The notes under the pieces: model-generated
Told to the model about the DNA's origin: nothing
The model's database searches: none
What the model saw: the letters and a program-made list of their open reading frames with translations, nothing else
Position numbers and translations under genes: made by a program
Part shown: in pieces, positions 1 to 5,378 of the stretch
Layout: each line of letters opens with the position of its first letter
How positions within the stretch are numbered: position 1 is the stretch's first letter
NCBI GenBank assembly: GCA_031257945.1
Contig: JAIRNU010000040.1
Span: 1-5,400, forward strand
Length of the DNA stretch: 5,400 bases
Reading direction: 5' to 3'
Source of the DNA: Holosporales bacterium
GTDB lineage: Bacteria > Pseudomonadota > Alphaproteobacteria > BNTO01

Positions 1-1
1 A

Positions 2-118
2 TGGGCCTCCTGGTGTGAAAGTGCTGTGGACAGGGTGGATGAAACTGGAGGTACTTATGGAATACAAGGAGTTCCTCGCGTAGTTTTTTGCGGGGGAGGG
101 GAAACGGGTCAAGTGTAG
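2..118 (+). pseudogene. Decayed thioredoxin-like remnant (left end outside window)
   Basis: An open frame enters from the left edge and ends at TAG 116-118, giving 38 visible codons. It starts with WASWC, the motif around the first catalytic cysteine of thioredoxin and DsbE/CcmG-like proteins, and continues with VDRVDE, then YGIQGVPRVVF and a GGGE turn. These match the thioredoxin order: VDvDEn, the cis-proline loop YGIxGVPT, the next beta strand and the GE hairpin. The cysteine-to-proline distance is about 20 residues here against about 44 in ordinary thioredoxin, so roughly 24 residues seem deleted. The second active-site cysteine is missing (WCESA instead of WCxxC), and the C-terminal helix is cut off by the stop. 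I infer an inactivated gene. A chance frame is possible, but two separate thioredoxin motifs in the right order make that less likely. Confidence 0.5.
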
Positions 119-313
119 AGCAACATAGAGGGGGGGCGGGCGCTTCCAACTAGATGCAAGATTCCCACATACTTGTTTCAAGTGCTTGTCTCAACCGCTG
201 AATACCGCGCATTCCAAGGGATAGCGGGATGTGTAGGGTGCTGAGGGATGGCCCTGTCACTTCAAAAATTTCCCCATATTAGCATCTCCGTGTAGTACAA
301 TCACAGCGGTGGA
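119..313. other. Non-coding stretch before rubrerythrin
   Basis: No convincing gene is visible on either strand; all frames carry frequent stops. It begins with a run of seven G (130-136) followed by C and GGG. ACTTG-TTT-CAAGT at 171-183 is a perfect five-base-pair inverted repeat with a three-base loop. CCGCTGAAT (195-203) can pair with ATTC (211-214) and AGCGG (223-227), leaving an eight-base bulge on the 3' side. None is followed by a T-run, so I see no clear intrinsic terminator. The left part may be the decayed tail of the thioredoxin-like gene, and the right part probably holds the rubrerythrin promoter. Confidence 0.5.
296..301 (+). promoter_or_regulatory. Possible -10 element of the rubrerythrin gene
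   Basis: TACAAT differs from the TATAAT consensus at one base and lies 36 bases before the rubrerythrin ATG, so a transcript would have a leader of about 30 bases. No good -35 hexamer is found 16-18 bases upstream and there is no extended -10 TG. The call rests on the -10 alone. No recognisable PerR or Fur box is seen. Confidence 0.25.
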
Positions 314-328
314 GTGGTGACGTTTAGT

Positions 329-332
329 GGAG
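329..332 (+). promoter_or_regulatory. Ribosome binding site of rubrerythrin
   Basis: GGAG sits five bases before ATG 338 and decides the start. The in-frame GTG at 314 would add eight residues (MVTFSGVS) that are not part of the family's usual N-terminus. Confidence 0.6.
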
Positions 333-337
333 TGAGT

Positions 338-865
338 ATGGAGTTAGCGGGGTCAAAGACTGAAAAGAATTTGAAGAAAGCTTTTGCCGGGGAGTCCCAA
401 GCGCGTAGTACGTATTCGTTTTACGCATCGCAGGCCCGCAAAGAGGGATATATTGAAATTGCCGAGAAAATAGAAGCTATAGCAGAAAACGAAAAAGAAC
501 ACGCGAAGGTATGGTTTAAGTTGCTACATAGCGGTATCCAGCAAACCGCTGAGAATCTGAAGGCTTGCATAGCGGGAGAGCATTACGAATACTCTGATAT
601 GTACGTTACATTTGCTAAGGAGGCCAAAGAAGAGGGGTTTAATGATATATCTGAATTGTTTCGGCTTGTGGCAGATGTTGAAAAGGAGCACGAGGCGCTG
701 TTTCAGAGGATGCTTGAAAGCATGCAGTCTGGCTCTGTATTCAAAAAAGAGAGCGAGACGCGGTGGGTATGCGCAAACTGCGGGCATGTGCACTATGGCA
801 AAAATGCGCCCGAAAGATGCCCTGTATGCGCGCATGCGAAGGGGTACTTTTTTGCTGAAGCGTAA
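338..865 (+). CDS. rbr: Rubrerythrin (peroxide-reducing di-iron protein)
   Basis: Cytosolic rubrerythrin of 175 residues, which reduces hydrogen peroxide to water using electrons from NAD(P)H-linked rubredoxin-type donors and protects anaerobes and microaerophiles. The ferritin-like four-helix domain (about 1-135) has all expected iron ligands: E19 in AGESQA, E52xxH55, E81 and E84 in GEHYEY, and E115xxH118. A C-terminal rubredoxin-like domain carries C145xxC148 and C161xxC164 for a single iron; the RWVCANCGHVHYG and CPVCAH segments are typical. Length and domain order are those of classical rubrerythrin, and nothing looks damaged. It lies downstream of a thioredoxin-like remnant, and the membrane-protein gene follows 82 bases after its stop on the same strand with no evident terminator, so the two may be co-transcribed. 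An in-frame GTG at 314 is a less likely start. Confidence 0.95.
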   Translation: MELAGSKTEKNLKKAFAGESQARSTYSFYASQARKEGYIEIAEKIEAIAENEKEHAKVWFKLLHSGIQQTAENLKACIAGEHYEYSDMYVTFAKEAKEEGFNDISELFRLVADVEKEHEALFQRMLESMQSGSVFKKESETRWVCANCGHVHYGKNAPERCPVCAHAKGYFFAEA

Positions 866-947
866 TCTTGCGCACAAAAGCGGCTCAAATTGTTCATGAC
901 TCGCATGGGGCTTGCCGCCGAATGGTACTTTCAATGAGCGAGGGCGC

Positions 948-1877
948 GTGGATTTTCTGGTAGAGAAGGTTTTGGTCGCTTGTGCGCTGCTTTCCTGTGT
1001 CATTTTTTTCGCTATTCTTACGGAATCATTAGAGCGAATACTTCGTCATCGTGTGAATAGTATCCAAGGAAGTAGTTATAAGAAAGAAATCTGCGCCGTT
1101 ATGCATAATTACTTCAGCGGGGCTTTTTGGCCGAGAAGCTCGAGAGCATGGCTCTTTTTTGCACGCCTTGCGTTGGCCCTTACTGGCTGGCTTTTTCTGC
1201 CCATTATCCATGGGAGTCCGGTATTATTCTCGAAAAGAAGCTTGATTTACGTTGTTACTTTGCTACAAGTACAAGCAATTTTCGACGTTGTTCTTGTGTG
1301 CGTTTTTAAATCTACTTTTTACAGGCTTACAGTGTACCGGTCAGTCGTCCTCAGTATTATGAGTTGCTTTCTGTTATTAGTAGTTTTGATCGCTCTATCT
1401 ACTTGGTTTAATACAACGGATTTACTAATAATACAAAGTAGTTCTGCCGGTCTCGTTTTAAATATTTGCTTGTTTTGCGCAGTATCATTTACACTTTTAT
1501 GCAAAAACTCCCTGCTTTTTTTTGATTTTACACAGGTAACGGACGGGTTGGATTTTTTTGAGTCCTCCTCGCGGCGCAATAATACCTTGAAAATAAAAAG
1601 CCTGACCCGCTGCGTGGACCGCGTTTTTTTGTGTGCTTTCCTAGTGGTTCTATTTTTCGATTACAAATTGGCGCTGCATGTACTAATCAACGATATATTT
1701 CAGCTTGCCTTGTTTTTGTTTTATACATCGCTGTTAATGGTGTTTTTTTCGTTTTTAAACGTTATATCGCCGTTTTTGCAATCGAATACATGTTTGACTC
1801 TTTTTAGGAAGTATATAGTTCCTGCTTCAAGCATTATTATTCTAATCTCTATTATCAGATTGTATATTTCGCAATAG
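948..1877 (+). CDS. Polytopic membrane protein, possibly a highly diverged NuoH/EchB-family subunit
   Basis: Inner-membrane protein of 309 residues from GTG 948 (AGGG at 941-944, only three bases away); a TTG at 912 would add 12 residues. I count eight hydrophobic segments, at about 4-26, 67-87, 99-120, 132-153, 167-185, 225-243, 249-273 and 289-307, with a basic loop (ERILRHR) after the first. NuoH, the proton-channel/quinone-site subunit of complex I, and its hydrogenase relatives HyfC/EchB have the same segment number and similar length. From memory of NuoH, several anchors fall in register: ER in the first loop, KSTFYRL..YR (NuoH SnskYallGalR), FNTTD (FNMTD), FFDF (PFDL) followed 42 residues after its Asp by LFF, and P275..K288..P292 with NuoH's 13- and 17-residue spacing. 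The RxGPN, SYE and most EAExEL acids are absent. It is either a repurposed or a decaying subunit. Known: the NuoH traits. Inferred: the homology. The gene is T-rich with many Phe/Leu/Ile codons and several T7-T8 runs. Confidence 0.45.
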   Translation: MDFLVEKVLVACALLSCVIFFAILTESLERILRHRVNSIQGSSYKKEICAVMHNYFSGAFWPRSSRAWLFFARLALALTGWLFLPIIHGSPVLFSKRSLIYVVTLLQVQAIFDVVLVCVFKSTFYRLTVYRSVVLSIMSCFLLLVVLIALSTWFNTTDLLIIQSSSAGLVLNICLFCAVSFTLLCKNSLLFFDFTQVTDGLDFFESSSRRNNTLKIKSLTRCVDRVFLCAFLVVLFFDYKLALHVLINDIFQLALFLFYTSLLMVFFSFLNVISPFLQSNTCLTLFRKYIVPASSIIILISIIRLYISQ

Positions 1878-1898
1878 ACTACAAGACCGACAATATCG

Positions 1899-3182
1899 CT
1901 ATATTGCTACTCGTTCTATAATCGCCCCGCACTGCTGAAGTTTTTTTTCGATTTGTTCGTACCCGCGATCTATATGGTACACCCTATGCACTTCGGTCGT
2001 GTTTTTGGCCGCTAACCCCGCGAGAATCAGCGATACCGACGCCCTGATATCGGTCGCCATTACATTCGTTCCAGTTAGCTGTCCTACGCCCCGTACTAAT
2101 GCAGATGCATGGTGTATCGTGATATTGGCACCCATGCGGCACAGTTCCAAAACGTGCATAAACCGATTCTCAAATATCGTTTCTGTTATCATGGACGCCC
2201 CGGAACACAGCGTCATAAGCGCCATAAATTGCGCCTGAATATCAGTTGGGAACCCGGGGTACGGCCCAGTAATTATATCGACTTCCCTGATTTTTTGATC
2301 CATTTTTACGCGGACTGCGCGTGGTCCCCCTGAATCTCCGGGCAATTCCTCGACAGTTGCGCCGGCGCTCCTTAAGCGATCCCAAAAAATCGACAAATCA
2401 TCGAAGATTACGTTCTCCAGCACCACATCCCCATGCGTAATCGCAGCCCCTATAGCGTATGTTGCAGCTTCTATCCTGTCTGGGATTACGGTATGCTCGG
2501 CCCCGTGCAATTCCTCTACACCATCTATGGTTAGGGTATCAGTTCCAATGCCGCTAATATGCGCCCCCATAGCAACTAGGCAGTTGGCAAGGTCGCAAAC
2601 CTCCGGCTCTTTCGCGACATTTCGCAGTATCGTCTGCCCGGTTGCAAGCGTTGCAGCCATCATCAAATTCTCCGTCCCTGTAACGCTAACCATAGGGAGG
2701 CGGATCTCCGCTCCCCGTAAGCGTTTTTGCGACGTTTGTGCACATATGAATCCGTTTTCTATCGTAATGTTGGCGCCAAGGGCTAGCAACCCATCGATAT
2801 GTACGTTGACCGGCCTGGTCCCGATAGCACACCCTCCAGGAAGCGAAACAACGGCTTTCCCGTACCTTGCTACGAGCGGCCCCAGAACGAGTATCGACGC
2901 ACGCATTTTGCGAACGATATCATATGGGGCGACTTCGCTCTTTATAGAGCGCGTTCGTAAGGCGCACGTTTTTGTTTCGTGGTTATAGTTAATGGTCGTT
3001 CCATGTCCATCTAGCAATGCCAACATCTGCTGGATATCGCTAAGGTTCGGGACATTTGACAACCGGATTTCCTTATCCGTAAGGAGAGACGCCGCCAGCA
3101 AAGGCAGCGCGGCATTTTTTGCCCCGCTTACCTGCACGCTCCCGCAGAGAGTGCGCCCCCCGGTTACTACAACCTTTTCCAC
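1899..3182 (-). CDS. murA: UDP-N-acetylglucosamine 1-carboxyvinyltransferase
   Basis: Cytosolic enzyme that transfers enolpyruvate from PEP to UDP-GlcNAc, the first committed step of peptidoglycan synthesis. The 427-residue product has normal family length and looks intact. Catalytic landmarks are present: K22-N23 in SGAKNAALP, R91 and R94 in VRKMRAS, C118 in LPGGCAIGTRPV (the residue alkylated by fosfomycin), R123, D314 in FPTDIQAQF and R406 in DRGYEQIEKKL. ENRFMH and ATDIRAS are further family marks. Because C118 is Cys rather than Asp, the enzyme should be fosfomycin-sensitive at the target level. The start is GTG at 3182 with GAGG (3192-3195) nine bases upstream. It lies 82 bases behind rpsP on the same strand with no terminator seen, so read-through from rpsP is plausible. 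A weak TTGGTG / TATGGT pair in the gap could be its own promoter. The organism therefore makes a peptidoglycan precursor. Confidence 0.97.
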   Translation of the reverse strand: MEKVVVTGGRTLCGSVQVSGAKNAALPLLAASLLTDKEIRLSNVPNLSDIQQMLALLDGHGTTINYNHETKTCALRTRSIKSEVAPYDIVRKMRASILVLGPLVARYGKAVVSLPGGCAIGTRPVNVHIDGLLALGANITIENGFICAQTSQKRLRGAEIRLPMVSVTGTENLMMAATLATGQTILRNVAKEPEVCDLANCLVAMGAHISGIGTDTLTIDGVEELHGAEHTVIPDRIEAATYAIGAAITHGDVVLENVIFDDLSIFWDRLRSAGATVEELPGDSGGPRAVRVKMDQKIREVDIITGPYPGFPTDIQAQFMALMTLCSGASMITETIFENRFMHVLELCRMGANITIHHASALVRGVGQLTGTNVMATDIRASVSLILAGLAAKNTTEVHRVYHIDRGYEQIEKKLQQCGAIIERVAI

Positions 3183-3264
3183 GTTGCTGCGCCTCTACGC
3201 TTCACCATATTCCACCGCGACACCGCACCAAGCCACCCGCCATCACCTACACTTCCATTTAGCG
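3183..3264 (-). other. rpsP-murA spacer
   Basis: This 82-base gap on the minus strand is G-rich and contains no usable frame (the only ATG frame, ATGGAAGTGTAG, stops after three codons). There is no hairpin with a T-run, which favours continuous transcription from rpsP into murA. It ends with the GAGG ribosome binding site of murA. Confidence 0.5.
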
Positions 3265-3570
3265 CTATGACTTCTTCCGAGGAGCAGACTTCTTTGGGCG
3301 GACTTTGGGAGGAACTTTCTCAATTATACCAAGATTAGACAAGAAAAGAGCAATTCTTTCAGTCGCCTTGGCCCCTTTGCTTAACCAATACTTCACACGT
3401 TCAACATTAATAACAATACGTTCAGCGTTATCACTATCTAGCATAGGGTTATAATGCCCGACGCGCTCAATAAAACACCCATCCCGCGGACTGGTATTTT
3501 CAGCCACAACAACACGATAAAACGGACGCTTTCTGGCGCCTCCGCGGGCCAACCTAATTTTCAGAGCCAC
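3265..3570 (-). CDS. rpsP: 30S ribosomal protein S16
   Basis: Small-subunit ribosomal protein of 101 residues that binds 16S rRNA and assists 30S assembly. The opening (M)ALKIRLARGGARKRPFYRV, then SPRDG, IERVGHYNPM and RVKYWLSKGAK, are S16 signatures, and the form is alphaproteobacterial. The C-terminal tail (about 86-101) is lysine-, arginine- and proline-rich, as in many S16 proteins with an RNA-binding extension. The chosen start is GTG 3570, because S16 proteins begin right before the ALKIRL strand and GAGG lies four bases upstream; an in-frame ATG at 3597 would add nine atypical residues. Position 32 is Cys in SPRDGCFIE, where Arg is usual; this should not matter. Usual partners ffh, rimM, trmD and rplS are not adjacent: an LRR gene precedes and murA follows. 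Confidence 0.96.
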   Translation of the reverse strand: MALKIRLARGGARKRPFYRVVVAENTSPRDGCFIERVGHYNPMLDSDNAERIVINVERVKYWLSKGAKATERIALFLSNLGIIEKVPPKVRPKKSAPRKKS

Positions 3571-3574
3571 TTTT

Positions 3575-3578
3575 CCTC
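3575..3578 (-). promoter_or_regulatory. Ribosome binding site of rpsP
   Basis: GAGG four bases before GTG 3570 (sequence GAGGAAAA-GTG). The spacing is slightly short but it supports the GTG over the upstream in-frame ATG at 3597. Confidence 0.6.
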
Positions 3579-3596
3579 GTTCGCTCACAACCCTCA

Positions 3597-3632
3597 TTCT
3601 ACAATAGTACACGTATTTTACTGTTGTATCAA
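3597..3632 (-). promoter_or_regulatory. Sigma-70-type promoter of rpsP
   Basis: On the minus strand TTGATA (3627-3632, five of six consensus bases) is followed after exactly 17 bases by TACTAT (3604-3609, four of six). Transcription would start near 3597, giving a leader of about 27 bases with the rpsP ribosome binding site inside it. The promoter lies between the LRR stop (3651) and rpsP, so rpsP and murA need not depend on LRR transcription. Confidence 0.55.
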
Positions 3633-3642
3633 GACTTCTTGA
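3629..3642. repeat. Inverted repeat TCAAGA-CT-TCTTGA over the rpsP -35 box
   Basis: A perfect six-base-pair inverted repeat with a two-base centre lies just behind the LRR stop codon and covers four bases of the rpsP -35 hexamer. As RNA its two-base loop is too tight for a good hairpin and no T-run follows, so a DNA operator is a better reading than a terminator. No known repressor site is recognised. Confidence 0.4.
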
Positions 3643-3650
3643 AACTCCAT

Positions 3651-5378
3651 TTACGAACTTTGGTACCATCCAGTATCACCGCATCGAAATTCAGTTCCAT
3701 CTTTTAATTTCACAGTGCAATTAGGCTTCAACCATAACATGCGCTTCAAAGATGTGCAAAAAGCCTCATTGTATGTAGTCGGTGTAATGTTCCATGTTAC
3801 TTCAGTTAATTTTGGGCAATTTAGGAAAATGTTTTCAGCATCACGAAGGCTTTTAGGGAGTGTTATTGTTGTTAACGATGTACAATCAGCAAAAGCTTCT
3901 CCTCCAATACGCTCAACACCTTCTGGAATTTGAATATTCTCCAGACTGCTACAGTTTTTAAAAGCATACTTTGAGATCTCAATCAGATTACATCCTGCCT
4001 CGAACGTAACAGTTTTAAGCGCAGTACAACCTTCAAATGCTCCTTTCTTAATAATACTGACGCTTTTGGGAAGTGTTATACTACTAAGCTCTTTACAATT
4101 CTTAAAGGCGAGCTCTTCTATTTTTGCTAAATTGCTCGCACGTAAGTCAACAGTGCGAATGTCGGTGTTCATAAAAGCATTTGGCCGCATTGTAGTAATA
4201 CCATGAGGCACTATTACAGTCCGGACTTTATTTACTGAAAAACCAAAAGACCGCCATAACACCAGACTTGGGATAATATCGAGCCCACTTAAAGACACTG
4301 TAAACGATGCGTTACCATCAAGAATTTGCATTTTTTCAGGATTGGCTACCACTATTTCGTTTTCCTGTGTGTTAATTCTTAGGCTAATAACTCCTTGTGG
4401 GCACTGCCACGCTTGCGTGGCGGCGTCAATTAATTGCCACCTGTCATCACCAACCCATACAACACTTCCATTGCTATATGGCGAAATTTCTGCCAATCTC
4501 GGGATATCGCCGTGGATGTCCGTCCTCTCAGGATTAACAAAAAGATAGCTCACAAATGTGCGTATTGCCTCTATTCTTTGCTGCGGAGTATAATTCGCCG
4601 GTATCGGAATGCTATTTGCAGACATGTGTAGCTCTACCTTTGTACCATAGAACGCTCCATTACCGATTTTTTGGACTGAAGATGGTATTTCGATTCCTAC
4701 TATATTCTTACACCCCGCAAAAGCGCCATCTCCGATTTCACTCAAATTACCGCCTTCGCTAATTCCTACATAAGTTAGACTGCTACAATTATGAAAAGCA
4801 CCAGGCCCAATAGTTGTAACCGTTGATGGAATTATTATAGAACGAAGAGAGTAACAGTTTGCAAAAGTGTGATGGTCAATAGTTGTTAACGGACTTTCTG
4901 GTTCGAACTCAATATTTCGAAGATGTTGACACTCCTTAAAAGCACGCGCCCCTATTGTTTTAACACTTGCTGGTATTTCCATAAATGCAAGGGAATTACA
5001 GCTATAAAAAGCGTCCGCTCCTATTGTTTGCAATTTGCTTCCTGCGTCAAACACAACACTAGAAAGCTTATCGCAGCAGGCAAAAGCGCCGTATTTAATC
5101 ACTTCGACGCTCTGCGGAATCTGGATACTCGATAATTCTGAGCACCGACAAAAAGCCCTCATTCCTATGAATTTCACCTGACTATTGGGTTCAAAAGCAA
5201 GTGATTGTAGAAACGGATACATGCTACAGTACGGTGCATGTGTGTTATCAGGGATACATTCTTGATTTCGTGGGAAAACAAGCGAAATCGTGTTGTTACT
5301 GATAGTTTGAGGAGGCGAAGGTGACTGAGTTTGGACGCACTGCCCTTTTGTGTACGCATGGTTCCTACCAGTGAACAT
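3651..5378 (-). CDS. BspA-type leucine-rich repeat protein (5' end may lie outside window)
   Basis: A 575-residue protein from ATG 5378. The frame stays open upstream to the window edge and no good ribosome binding site precedes this ATG (GGAAG is about 17 bases away), so the true start may be further right. No signal peptide is visible in the part seen. LRR_5/BspA repeats occupy about 57-245 and 385-523, with the consensus LxxIxIPxSVxxIGxxAFxxC alternating with LxxVxFExxSxLxxIGxxAFxxC. Between them is a non-repeat island (about 246-384) rich in Trp, Asn and Ile that I do not recognise. A short C-terminal cap (about 524-575) ends KLKDGTEFRCGDTGWYQSS. Family members in Bacteroidetes, Treponema and trichomonads are mostly surface or secreted binding proteins; the ligand here is unknown. 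No membrane anchor is seen. The gene looks AT-richer than murA, which fits acquisition by transfer. It ends 80 bases before rpsP. Confidence 0.9.
   Translation of the reverse strand: MFTGRNHAYTKGQCVQTQSPSPPQTISNNTISLVFPRNQECIPDNTHAPYCSMYPFLQSLAFEPNSQVKFIGMRAFCRCSELSSIQIPQSVEVIKYGAFACCDKLSSVVFDAGSKLQTIGADAFYSCNSLAFMEIPASVKTIGARAFKECQHLRNIEFEPESPLTTIDHHTFANCYSLRSIIIPSTVTTIGPGAFHNCSSLTYVGISEGGNLSEIGDGAFAGCKNIVGIEIPSSVQKIGNGAFYGTKVELHMSANSIPIPANYTPQQRIEAIRTFVSYLFVNPERTDIHGDIPRLAEISPYSNGSVVWVGDDRWQLIDAATQAWQCPQGVISLRINTQENEIVVANPEKMQILDGNASFTVSLSGLDIIPSLVLWRSFGFSVNKVRTVIVPHGITTMRPNAFMNTDIRTVDLRASNLAKIEELAFKNCKELSSITLPKSVSIIKKGAFEGCTALKTVTFEAGCNLIEISKYAFKNCSSLENIQIPEGVERIGGEAFADCTSLTTITLPKSLRDAENIFLNCPKLTEVTWNITPTTYNEAFCTSLKRMLWLKPNCTVKLKDGTEFRCGDTGWYQSS
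3810..4226 (-). repeat. C-terminal LRR block: six repeats
   Basis: Repeat starts fall at residues 385, 407, 431, 454, 479 and 502, with spacings of 22, 24, 23, 25, 23 and then 22 to L524. Only the middle pairs follow the 25/23 alternation of the first block. The last unit (LPKSLRDAENIFLNCPK) is worn, as expected at a solenoid end. Confidence 0.75.
4227..4643 (-). other. Non-LRR island inside the LRR protein
   Basis: Residues about 246-384 break the repeat solenoid. The segment includes YTPQQRIEAIRTFVSYLF, VVWVGDDRWQLIDAATQAWQ and LRINTQENEIVV. It contains no LRR consensus until about residue 385 and matches no domain I recognise. It may be a folded insertion domain carrying the specific activity. 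Confidence 0.55.
4644..5210 (-). repeat. N-terminal LRR block: four 48-residue double repeats
   Basis: The repeat leucines (isoleucine in the last) fall at residues 57, 82, 105, 130, 153, 178, 201 and 226, so the spacing alternates strictly 25, 23, 25, 23. Each pair has a long unit (FExxSxL type) and a short unit (IPxSV type), both ending in AFxxC, for a coding period of 144 bases. The DNA copies have diverged, so this is not a recent tandem expansion. Confidence 0.8.

Noticed and set aside
1..60. Structured RNA (tRNA, RNase P, SRP RNA) at the left edge
   Set aside because: No cloverleaf or conserved RNase P/SRP motifs were found, and the thioredoxin-like frame explains the segment better.
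612..899. 95-codon plus-strand frame overlapping rbr
   Set aside because: An out-of-frame reading of rubrerythrin; Arg/Cys-rich composition reflects the shifted frame.
524..1003. 159-codon frame on the minus strand across rbr
   Set aside because: It lies opposite rubrerythrin, whose ligands are all conserved, and its product has no recognisable family features.
1891..1906. CAATAT-CGCT-ATATTG hairpin between the convergent genes, overlapping the murA stop
   Set aside because: The stem has only one G-C pair and there is no T-run on either strand, so it is too weak to call a terminator.
2527..2988. 153-codon plus-strand frame inside murA
   Set aside because: It is the antisense of a complete, conserved murA and shows no ribosome binding site or family motif.
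3618..3650. Short ATG frame (MEFQEVLIQQ) between LRR and rpsP
   Set aside because: Ten codons with no ribosome binding site, lying over the rpsP -35 box; best seen as promoter DNA.
3810..5210. CRISPR array suggested by regular repetition
   Set aside because: The periodicity is at protein level (22-25 residues) within one long frame, with diverged DNA copies and no identical repeats or spacers.
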